This document shows positions 1 to 10,344 of a stretch of DNA of 64,000 nucleotides, piece by piece (the first letter of the stretch is position 1; every line of letters begins with the position of its first letter). The stretch spans positions 5,406,945 through 5,470,944 of the forward strand of contig JARCOQ010000017.1 of NCBI GenBank assembly GCA_029207755.1. Direction: 5' to 3'. This DNA is from Chamaea fasciata. Lineage: Eukaryota > Chordata > Aves > Passeriformes > Sylviidae. A program made the position numbers and the translations under genes. The notes below the pieces were generated by a model. It had not been told where the DNA came from, did not search any database, and saw only the letters and a program-made list of their open reading frames with translations.

Positions 1-1797
1 GTCACCCCACAAGCAAAAGAACCCACTTGAGCTCCCTGTCTCCAGCTGTCTTCTCCGTTTCTCTGAGGCTGGAGCCAGCCGAAGAGCTGTGAGCTGCCAG
101 CAGGGTGATGTGCTCAATGCCCTGGTCAGTTCCCATCGTGGGCTGCAGGAGGGAAAGGACCCGCTGTGACAAGACCCTGCAGTGGGCTTTGCTGTGGGTT
201 GGTTGGTTGGTGAGGGTGACATTGTCACATTTTCTGTCTCTATTCGCTGTCAAAATCTGCTCTAAACCAATTTTGCTAAAATTTGCAAAACTGCTTCTTC
301 ACATCATCCCTTTTACATCTTGAAGCAAGTGTGCATTTGATCAAAATCTTTCTTTTTATACTTGGAGCTCAGCCTGTGACATGTCACGCAGCTAATTCAA
401 TACCTACACATGCCCTTTTATTCCAATAAAAGACGAACAGATAAAGCGATCTCCTCATATTGCACCACAAGATGGATTTTATTTCTTGCAAGCTTGCCCT
501 TTCTCAAGCATATCTCAGATCTCTTTATATGGCAGACTATCAGTTTCTCCTTCTAGCTGGCATATTAGGCTCACAATAAAATGTGTTTACATACTTATCA
601 AGGAAAGCAGAGAGCCTCACAGAGGGCAGGGGTATATTTCTGAGCTCCTTGGAGGGGCTTCTGGGAAGTCAAGATCCCTGTTAAGGTACATCTGTACTAC
701 GCATCTTCCTAATGCATCCAAAGCTTAGCCCTCACAAAGGTGAATTTAGGACTCGCTGCTTGCTCAGCTGGTTTGCCAGTGGTTTCAGAGGCTCAGCAGT
801 GCTGTTAATTTGTTATTCTCCCAGTTATGATCCACTGAGGTGTCTCAGGTGCCTCTCTTTCTCCAGGGAGACACTCAAATGAGACATCCCTCGAGACAAG
901 CTTGTTTGGGGACAACAGGTGAAGAACTCCCAAAAGTCTTTAAAAAACCCTCAAAAAATCTTTTAAAATAACTCCTGGTATTTATGGTCAAAATCCCACA
1001 TTTTTCATATACTCCATATTGTTATAGGCCCCATTGGAAAAGCTTTTCCAAGCATTGGCCTTGCTGTGCAAATTAAGCTGTAGAGGTGACAGAAAGTGTT
1101 GCCTGGAGACTTCTGCCCTCTAACAGTATTACTTATGCAAACAAAATCCGGGCAGATCCTGCCACCCTGAGTTCAGCTTGACTTTTGGCTTTTAATTCTT
1201 GAATTTCATCTCTCTGTTTCTCCTTGTGCCTCCCTGGCAGAGGAATATTTCTCATTGCACTGAGGTCAACCTGCTCATCTGTCCAGCACAGCTCCAGGTA
1301 AGACAAGGGCTTTAAGTGTCTCTGTGAGCCTCACACAATATCAGAGCCAAGCTGACCTGTGTCTGCAAAATTTGCTGAAGGATCAGAGCAAATTCTGAAG
1401 AATCAAATCATTTAAAGAAATAATTTTATTAATTGAAATCTGTCCAACTGCCTGCCAGTTCATCTCACAGCTGCTTTTGTGGAAGTTTCTGTCATTGTTT
1501 CTTCTTTTTTGCCACCTGGTGAAATTTGACTTCCTTTGATGACATGATCATTACTGAGGAAGAAGGACACCATCTAATTTTTCTAACCTATTTCACATCC
1601 TTGTCACACTGTGGCTTTACTGATGTTTAGCAATTTCTTGTATGAATGCACCCTTCTCCCCAAATCATTCTCCAGACTTTTTTCCTCGGGCATTCAAACC
1701 TGGGTTCAAGGCTGGGTGGGCAACTTTTTCTGTTTTGCTGTAAAATCATGCACTGCACTAAAAGTGAACTTGTTTTGGCTTCAACATCTGAAAAACT
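1..1797. other. upstream non-coding DNA, nothing recognised
   Basis: Only short open frames without family resemblance are present, and no exon flanked by credible splice sites was recognised. Short GGTT repeats occur near 197-211. No repeat family is evident. Confidence 0.5.
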
Positions 1798-2154
1798 GCA
1801 GCCTGAGCCTGGGAAAAGAGAAGGCTCTGGAGTGATCTAATTGTGGCCTTCCAGTACCTGAGGGAGCAACAAGAAAAATGGAGAGAGGCTATAAAAGAGC
1901 ATGGAGTGACTGAACAAGGGGGAATGGCTTCAAACCGACAGAGCACACGTAGAGATTAGACAGTAGGAAGAAATTTGTCCCTGTGAGGGTGGTGAGGCCC
2001 TGGCACAGGGTGCCCAGAGAAGCTGTGGCTGCCCCGTCCCTGGAAGTGTCCAAGGCCAGGCTGGAGTGGGCTCTGAGCAGCCTGGGATAGTGGCAGGGGG
2101 TTGGAACTCAGCCTTTAAGGTCCCTTTCAACCCAAACCACTCTATGATTCTGAT
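1798..2154 (+). mobile_element. CR1 LINE 3' fragment, sense
   Basis: About 350 bases match the avian CR1 3' region as I know it. It runs from GGCTCTGGAGTGATCT and CCTTCCAGTACCTGA through GAGGGTGGTGAGGCCCTGG and GCCCAGAGAAGCTGTGGCTG to AAGGTCCCTTTCAACCC and the tail CTCTATGATTCTGATT. It is 5'-truncated, as usual, and diverged. It is non-coding. Confidence 0.9.
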
Positions 2155-5100
2155 TCAGCAGAGTTTCCTGAGGAGCCAGTGACCAGTTCTAGCAAAGACA
2201 CCCCCTTGCTTTGGCATAAGGCTTTGGAATGATATTCACAGGTTAGGCAAGACAAGAAGCAGAGCAGGGAAGTCTCTAGAAGCAGAAATGAAAGGATGCT
2301 GAAAGAGAACACTTTGTTTTCTTTAAGATGAAAAAGCCCAACTTATTTTTTAACAGTGAAACAGTTGAAAATATTTTCCCTTGGAGTCAGAACAGTTTGT
2401 CTGTGAATTATGAGAATCTTTAAAAAGATAGCTATTGTCCAGAGATTTCCCCTTCTCAGTAAACATTTTTCCACTAAATCAACCAAAGATTTATTTCCCA
2501 CAAGCTGGGCCCCTTTTTATTTTTCCCCACATTTCTTCAGTACCTGCAGTTCCCCAAACACCTCTGATGAGACTTAGGGAAAAAAAGATGTCAGGCACTG
2601 AATGCAGCCCCAGTTAGCACTGAAAGGCATTGAATAAGCTCTCTCTCTAACACGGGATGAAAGGAATTAACTTCCCTGGCCATTTTTTGGGTAGATATTT
2701 TTTCTTTTTCTCCTGCTTGCTTTGGTTGTTTTCTTACAGTTTAATTTAGAGCAATCCCAGGGCTGCTCTACATTGTAGAGCCTCTGGGGTTGGGGCTTTT
2801 ACCTGAATATGGAGCCCTTTCCCTTGGGTTGGGTGCTACAACCTCTGAGCCATAATAGAAGAAGGAAAAGAAAACCCCTCTCCAGGGATTCTCTGCTCAT
2901 TCTAACAGGGTTAATACTGTTTTTGTCATCCCTGGTTCAAGATGTTTGAACTGAAAATTGTCTGGGTAAATCTGACCAAGGGGAGGAAGGAAATCAGCCC
3001 AGCCTGAGGTATGAGATGTGGCTGGGAGGCATCAGGGTGGCACAGGGCTGGGAGCTGGTGCCTCTGCAGGTCTGCTGGGGTCAGCAGGACAGCGACTGCC
3101 TCGGAAACAAAGGACAGGGCGAGCCCACAAAGTGATCCCAGCAGTTTCCTGGCCACAGGAGTGAGAATAAACCATTCCTCCAAGTCTCACATTCACCATT
3201 ACAGCAGCAGGTCCTGCAGTGACATCAGTGAGAAAACAGCAGGATGGAAACTGGGATTCTCCAGGCTGAGGTCAGGCTGTGCCCAGGCAGCTGCAGGGCA
3301 GGGATGGAGCTCAGAAGCCTCGGCAGCCTCTTATTCTTCCTCCTGGTGATGATGAGGAGGGACATTGTCATACCCTCAGAGACTGCAGAGCAGTGTCAGC
3401 ACACCCTCCTCACACAGGGACAGGGACTCCAACATGGGTGTGGGAGCAGCCCAGGCTCAGGGTGTCAGTGCTTGAAAAAATAGGAGGATATTGGCTCTTA
3501 AAGGGAAGAATACCAGGAACGAGTCAGATTACAGAGAACCAACAATAAGCATTTGCACAGGTCACAGCGTGCTTTGGAAGACGTGATATGCCAAGTTTTT
3601 GAGTTTGAAATGTCACAGAGGGACCCAAAGCCAGTGTAGGGAGTCCCAGGAAAGTTTCCACTGGGAATCTTTCTGGAGCTGACCCTGCTGCATCCCACAG
3701 TGCTGTCTCCCTGAAAAGGAAAAGGATTTTCTGGGTGCAGGGGACCACGCTGAAGGGGTCTGAACACATCCTGTTGTTTGGTGACGCAGAGCCAAGGAAA
3801 AAGCTCTTCCAGCCCATGGCATTTGCAGCATATAATAAAAAAGCTCACACCAGGAAAGAGCACAAAGCATGCCCAGTGCTTTGTGTGTTTCCTGAAATCC
3901 AAGGCATTTAATCAGGACCTGGGAGTGTTTCAAACACATGGGAAGGTCACTGGGAAAAGACTGGGAAAAAGTAGAGAGTGTTTGGCTGCCAGGGATTTTT
4001 TGCTGCGCTGCTTTTTGTTTTGCATTTTACAATTGCCGGGCTCACCGAAATTTTGGGAAACAGCATCAATTACTTGGAGGAGGGCTGAAAAAATGAGGTT
4101 AATCTGCGGATTGAGTCCTGAGACTTCCTGCAAGATGCTGGTGAGGTTTGTGAGGCGAGGGGACGGCGCTGGGCTGGAGATGGAGCACCGCTGGCAGCCG
4201 GGGCTGCGCTCCGAGCCGGCACCGCTGCGCGGAGCTGTTGGGAGCACAGCTGGCAGAGCCGCTGCCAGGGCTGCAAAAGCAGATTAAACCCCTGGGGAGC
4301 AGAGGAACAGCCCATCTGCGTGTGCCCTGCTTGGGGCTGCGACGGAGGATCCCAGCCACAGCAAGTGCAAACTTTCCATTTAGACTCCTCTGTCAATGTT
4401 TTTTTTGGGTTTTTTTGGGGTGTTTTTTTTGGGTTTTTTTTTGATTTTTTGTATTCGCTCCTGGAAGAAACCCCAGGTTTTCCAAAGAGAAACCTGCGTG
4501 CAACGCGACTGTCTGTGTGGTGAGCACTTGTACTGCATGTATGAAGACAAAATGCATTTATTGCCATGAGGAATCAGATTTGGGCTTGTTGCAGTACCAG
4601 CCCAGGGGACCCCAAACTCCTTTATCTCTAAGCTAAAGCAGTTGGTATCTCCTGTGCCTGTCCAGTTAACACATCAGTCTCTGATGTTTGAGACAAATGC
4701 TACAGGGTCTGTCAGCCAGTACATTCATTCTCTTAGAAGGAGTTTTGCCTGAGTAAAGGACTGAATTTGACCGTGCAGCACACAGAATACAGGACCTGTA
4801 AAAGATGCATTGACACCTTATTTCTCAGTTCATCCTTCCCAGAGACTGAGCCTTCTTCAGAGTGATTCCCCTACCAATAGCACCATACACATCACAGCGT
4901 GTTCTGGGTTTTGGGCTGCCTTTTTCTTTTTTAAAGCTGCCCAAGAACACACATACTGGGGTGTGTGATCATTGCTCTGCTCTGGGCATGTCTGTCCACT
5001 TTGTCAACCCACGCACCGACATGCTCACACTGCACAGCCTCAGCGGGTGTATCTGCCATGAAAACCAGAGTCAATAAATTTCCTGTGTATCAACTGGGTT

Positions 5101-8100
5101 TGATTTAAAATACTCTTCTGAAATCAGTTCAGCCAAAGGCAGTAAATATTGTTTATTGCTCAGCCAAAGCAACACTTTATTTTGCAATAAGTTGAGTGTA
5201 GGAGTGCCTGTAAGTAATGATCCAGTCAATATTGCCACCAACAATGCTGATCGATGTTCCTTTTTCTACCACCCCTTTCTCCCTCACTTCCTTGCTTTTC
5301 AGGCACAGCATGCCCCCCAAAAATCCCTCTACACTCCAGGATTTTACCTTCCCAACCCATCTTAGACACTCCTGACTTTTAGGGGAGAGCCTGTCTATAG
5401 TGAGCCCACTGGGAACTGATTTTAAAGGTTTCAATCAGTCCAGCATCCCCTGCTTCATGAACCTGCTCTAACGGGGATTGGGGCTGGGTGCTCCATGGGA
5501 AAAAGGTTGATGCTGTCTGTCAGCACCGACCTCTTGCAGAGCTTTCCCTTTGCTGCTTCCTGCGCCCCTCAGAAAAATCCCGCCTGATGAAATCAGGCAG
5601 GAATAAGATTAACACGAAAATTCCTGGCTACTGGAATCGCTTGGAAAAAGAAAAGATGAAAAATACTTGAGTCTACATAAAGGGGAATGAGCCTTCACGT
5701 CTGAGGCACAGTGGGACCCTCGGCTCGAAGTCCAGGCAGTTTAAATAGATGAGGTCTTTGGGTGACATTTTCCTGCAAGATTTTAAGTAAATGCCTTGCT
5801 GTAACATTTGAGATCAGGCGTTTCTTTGGTTTCCATGATTCTTTTCCTTTTTTAAGCCGCAGACATACACACACAAAATATATTAAAACGAGCCCAGATT
5901 AGCTAAAAGGTCGGCTGGTTCCGAAACAAACAGTGGGGATTTATGGTGGAGGCTTTGGAGCGGCAGAAGGAAGTGGTTCATCCCCGCCTCTGCTTTGGGT
6001 GGAAGGGGAATGTGGATTAAAACCTTGCGGGGAGCAGAAGTGAAGGTGAGAAGAGATGCTTTTGTCATTCGTTTTGTTGAAAGGGAATTCACAAATTCCC
6101 CAGGGCATGCGCTGGCAGCGGGGAGAGAAGAGGTGCTACACAGAGAGGCAGGAAAGGGGTGGGTGTGGGATGGGAATATCTATGATGGGCTCAGGTTGGA
6201 CCAGCCGCAGGTGCCAGCTCTGTAAAAGCGAGGTGAGGACAGAAGGGAGAACCTGCCTGGCCAAAAACTTTCTGGAAAGGGGGAGAGGTTGATCCGTGCC
6301 TGGGGAATGCAAGGCTGCATCCCCAGGGACAAGCTCTACGCTCAACACCCTATCTGGGAGAAACAGAGCTGTCTGCCCGTGAGAGTGAGAATCCTTCATG
6401 TGTGGCTGAGGCAGATCTGACAAGGAATTAATAGAATTTTACTAAATTAATTAGCTCATAGAAAAGCGCTGCTGAGGCCTTTCCTCGTGGGAGCACTCAG
6501 CCCATTTTTGGGGTGGTCCCTACCAAGTTTTGGGGTAGTACCTTCCCCATGCACTTTTAGGAAAGGAGAGATTTGGCCGGTACAAACTGCACCAGCCTGT
6601 TGGAGTGTTAATTGTAGATCAACAGCCACATTATTTCCAGGTACCTGCTATTTCAGTTTGCAATTAGAATTATTTTTAAACTGTATCTCTTGATAATCCC
6701 TGCCAGTAGTTGGCATGGAGGGAAAGTGGAGGAGGCAGCACATGGAGCACTCAGGAAGAGCTGCTGGGGCAATTCTCCCCTTATTGTCAGCTGTGCCTGT
6801 GTGCAGAAACATGAGGCAGCAAAACCCAAACCAGAGCATTTCTGCAGACAGTTATTGATATAAACGTGCACATTCACACTGCGAAATTAGACCAGCAGAT
6901 GGGTATCTTGTTTGTGGGAATAGCAACTGCTTTTCACAAGGCCAAAACGAAGTTACAGCACCAGAAGGGACAATAACTCTTCATTACAGATAAAGATCCC
7001 AAAGGAACTCACTCGTTGCATCTGTGGGAGAGCTGCTTTAGTCCATAATTGTGGGTTTGTGCTTAAATCATGAGGTTCCGAACTCCCCCCAGCTTGGGGG
7101 TTGAGGGCTGGGGACAGTGGGGAGCCAGGAGGAGTTTGCATCCCAGCTGCAGCTCTCCTTCAGACATCAGTACACCCCGCCAGCTTACCTCATGTTCCAC
7201 TTTCCTTTTCCAGGATAAATACTCTTGATCCATCCCAAAACCTTGTCCAAGGGTCAGCAGCAATGGGAGAAACCAGATGGGAACGGCAACTCTGGCAAAC
7301 TCCTCTCAACTAATAGAAATTTCATAACAGAAGAGCTTAAATGGAAGGAACATTGGTGTTAAGAGATTATTAGTCATTCTCTAAACTGGAGTGGGATGAG
7401 TGCCGGAAAAATATTTCTCTCCAAATTGTTATGAATAACATGACTAAATAAATCTGATTTTGGTTAGTCTTCCATGGTGTTCTTATTGGATGGATCTAAG
7501 AGGAGCAAAACTGGGGGGAATATCGGCTCTTGGTGAATGGCTGGGGAAAGTTTGCTGTTTGTATTCAAGAGATGGTTTGATTGAAGAATTAGACGTTTTT
7601 CATCAGCTAAGTAAGCAATCTGGGTGAACACAGAGCCCACTGACTGTTGCAAACAAGGTACTCAGCATCTGCTAATGAACAGGAAAAATTATGACTGTCT
7701 GGATAAACCAGTGATGCCCTGAGTGGGATTTTCCTCCATCTTAATTTTAAAAGATTTTTATCCCAAAGGCAACTAAGTGGACAAACAGCTCACCAGAGTT
7801 TTACAGGGTGGCTGAAAGTGTAACCCCATCACAAACCACTCATCCTTGGGGAACCTTTCCCTGTGGAGGATCCATTTGTCACCTCCAGCACCACCACAAC
7901 ACCCCCACAGCCCCTGTCCCTGCAACAGGGAAGCTCATAGAGGAACTCACATCCCCAAAGATGAAGATATTAAGGGAAAAGTCACTGATAGGGACCAAAG
8001 CAAAGCAGCTGTGCCATGGCACTGAGAGTGCCCCAAGCAGGTCAGGGCACAGGAAGGTATTTTTAGGTGTGTTTTCCACTTCATTTACATGCATTTATCC

Positions 8101-8279
8101 TGGCAGCAGCAAGAGCTGTGTGGATATTTGTGAACCAGAAGTACCTACAAAGGTACAAGAGTGTCAGAGCACCTCTGATACCTCTCCCCACCCTGTGGGT
8201 GACGAAGGAGGGGGCTCAGACCCACGACCAGCCCCTCACCAGCCCTCACCTTCCACCTGTGTCTGTCTTAGTGAGGGAT
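2155..8279. other. upstream non-coding DNA of NTSR1
   Basis: About 6 kb has no recognisable gene. Open frames of up to about 190 codons (for example 7808-8392) have no domain, no family resemblance and no supporting splice structure. The block contains a T/G homopolymer-rich tract at 4399-4450 and otherwise looks like unique sequence. Regulatory elements of NTSR1 may lie here but cannot be named. Confidence 0.5.
4399..4450 (+). repeat. T-rich tract with GGG interruptions
   Basis: Runs of 6-11 T are separated by GGG or GGGG at roughly 10-base spacing. This is low-complexity sequence with no coding meaning, although it opens spurious Phe/Gly-rich frames. Confidence 0.8.
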
Positions 8280-8465
8280 GGAGAGGGGGTGTCAGGGCTC
8301 TCCGTGGGGAGTGGCAGTGCAGCCCTGCCCGGGACCTTCTCCCTCCCTCTCTCCCTACACGGGCCGCGCTTTGGGGACCGAGCTGGGGCTAAAACCCCTC
8401 TCGGCGATGGGGCCGGGGGTGGTCTGCGGTGACTGGCGGGCAGGGGGCGGGTGTGCGGGGCGGGA

Positions 8466-9470
8466 GGGTGTGTGTGCGGGTGTGTGTCTGTACCGGTGTG
8501 TGTGTGTGCCTGTACCGGTGTGTGTGTGTGCATGTGTGTCCCAGTCTGCCCATTTGTACCGGTGTGTGTGCCTGTATCGGGGGGTGTGTGTGTCCCGGTG
8601 TGTGTGTGCCCGTGCCCCGGTGTGTCCTGGTGTATGTGTGCGGGTGTGTCCCACTGTGTGTGTGTGTCCCGCTGTGTCTGTATGACCCGGTGTGTCTGTG
8701 TGTCCCGGTGTGTGTGTGTCCCGGTGTGTGTCTGTGTGCCCCGCTGCGTGTCTGTGTGTCCCGGTGTGTGTGTGCCCCGCTGTGTGTGTGTCCCGGTGTG
8801 TGTCTGTGTGTCCCGGTGTGTGTCTGTGTGCCCCGCTGTGTCTGTGTGTCCCGGTGTGTCTGTGTGCCCCGTTGTGTGTCTGTGTGTCCCGGTGTGTGTC
8901 TGTGTGTCCCGGTGTGTGTCTGTGTGCCCCGCTGTGTCTGTGTGTCCCGGTGTGTCTGTGTGCCCCGCTGTGTGTCTGTGTGTCCCGGTGTGTGTGTGTG
9001 CCCCGCTGTGTCTGTGTGTCCCGGTGTGTGTCTGTGTGTCCCGGTGTGTGTGTGTCCCAGTGTGTGTGTGTGCCCCGGTGTGTGTGTGTGCCCCGCTGTG
9101 TCTGTGTGTCCCGGTGTGTGCCTGTGTGCCCCGCTGTGTCTGTGTGTCCCGGTGTGTGTGTGTGTCCCGCTGTGTCTGTGTGTCCCGGTGTGTGTGTGCC
9201 CCGCTGTGTGTCTGTGTGTCCCGGTGTGTGTGTGTGTGTCCCGGTGTGTGTGTGTGTCCCGCTGTGTCCGTGTGTCCCGCTGTGCCCGTGTGTCCCGCTG
9301 TGTCCGTGTGTCCCGCTGTGCCCGTGTGTCCCGCTGTGCCCGTGTGTCCCGCTGTGTCTGTGTGTCCCGGTGTCTGTGTGTCCCGGTGTGTGCCTGTGTG
9401 TCCCGCTGTGTCTGTGTGTCCCGCTGTGCCCGTGTGTCCCTCTGTGTCCGTGTGTCCCGCTGTGTGCGGG
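8466..9470 (+). repeat. promoter-proximal GT/CCC-rich minisatellite
   Basis: About 1 kb of degenerate tandem repeats is built from GTGTGTCTGTGTG-type segments punctuated by CCCGG or CCCGC. Spacing between C-tracts is mainly 18-20 bases, falling to exactly 9 bases in the distal part (CCCGCTGTG alternating with CCCGTGTGT). The first 200 bases are more irregular and include CTGTACCGG units. Because units contain no stop codon in any frame, open frames of hundreds of codons appear on both strands: Cys/Val/Pro-rich on + and Thr/Gly/His-rich on -. They look like repeat artefacts. The array ends about 205 bases before the NTSR1 ATG. Alternating GT tracts could adopt Z-DNA, and the C-tracts could form i-motif/G-quadruplex structures. 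Confidence 0.92.
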
Positions 9471-9608
9471 GCGGCTCGGCACACACATCTGTGCCGGGGG
9501 AGCGCGGGGCGGAGGCAGCCGTGGCCGCGGGCGCTCGCACCGAGCGGGGGGCGCGTCTCGCACTCGCACACGCGCGGCAGCCCCGGGACCGCCGGCTCCT
9601 CCCGCCGC

Positions 9609-9615
9609 ATTAAAA
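9609..9615 (+). promoter_or_regulatory. weak TATA-like motif ATTAAAA
   Basis: This is the only A/T-rich heptamer in an otherwise G/C-saturated segment, and it lies about 60 bases before the ATG. Used as a TATA element it would place initiation near 9640 and leave a leader of only about 35 bases. It may equally be leader sequence of a CpG-island promoter with dispersed starts. Confidence 0.25.
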
Positions 9616-9675
9616 CCGGCCAAGTTCCCCGCCGGGGGCAGCGGCGGGTCCGGGCGGTGCTGCCCGGCGCCGGGG

Positions 9676-10344
9676 ATGCACCCGAACGCCACGGCCCCGG
9701 CCGTGCCCGCCGGGCCGCTGCACCCGCACCCCAGCGGCTATGCCAACGCGTCCAACCGCTCCGACCTGCTCCCCAAAGTGCCCGACGAGGAGGACCTGGA
9801 CGTCAACACCGACATCTACTCCAAAGTGATGGTGACCGTCATCTACTTGGCTCTTTTCTTGGTGGGCACCGTGGGCAACTCCATCACGGCGTACACGCTG
9901 GTGCGGAAGAAGTCGCTGCAGAACCTGCAGAGCACCGTGCATTACCACCTGGCCAGCCTCGCCTTCTCCGACCTCCTCATCTTCCTCCTCTGCATGCCCA
10001 TCGAGCTCTACAACTTCATCTGGGTCCATCACCCCTGGGCTTTCGGGGGGCCCGTTTGCAAGGGCTACTACTTCCTTCGGGACGCCTGCACCTATGCCAC
10101 GGCGCTCAACATCGCCAGCCTCAGCGTGGAGCGCTACATGGCCATCTGCCACCCCTTCAAAGCCAAGAGCATCATGTCCCGCAGCCGCACCAAGAAGTTC
10201 ATCAGCTGCATCTGGATCGCCTCCTTCCTGCTCGCCATCCCCATGATCTTCACCATGGGGCAGATCTACGGCAAGGACCAGGATCCCGACTCCCTGATCT
10301 GCACGGCCATCGTGGACACCTCCACGCTGAAGACGGTCATCCAG
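9676..10344 (+). CDS. NTSR1: NTSR1 coding exon 1: N-terminus, TM1-TM4, ECL2
   Basis: This exon encodes residues 1-223 and ends after codon 223 (phase 0) at donor CAG|GTGAGG. The extracellular N-terminus (about 1-48) has three N-glycosylation sequons, at N4 (NAT), N24 (NAS) and N27 (NRS). TM1 is about 51-76, TM2 about 86-110, TM3 about 126-157 and TM4 about 173-194. D99 is the conserved TM2 sodium-site aspartate. The DRY motif appears as ERY (152-154), as in other NTS receptors. C128 and C209 should form the TM3-ECL2 disulfide. The start at 9676 has G at -3 and C at +4. No ATG lies between the end of the minisatellite and this codon, and the protein begins MHPNATAP. The frame stays open upstream into the minisatellite, so a longer N-terminus is formally possible but unlikely. 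The exon is very GC-rich. Confidence 0.96.

Noticed and set aside
1..8280. Terminal exons of the upstream neighbour (SLCO4A1 in human synteny)
   Set aside because: No transporter-like coding segment with splice boundaries was found. If the neighbour is conserved it lies outside the window.
7808..8392. 194-codon frame upstream of NTSR1
   Set aside because: No recognisable protein features. It runs into the GC-rich promoter block, where stops are rare.
8246..9692. Long minus-strand frames (about 380-454 codons) encoding Thr/Gly/His/Asp repeats
   Set aside because: They are direct translations of the minisatellite. The other minus-strand frames are open in the same way, there is no non-repetitive domain, and the composition is fully explained by the GT/CCC repeat.
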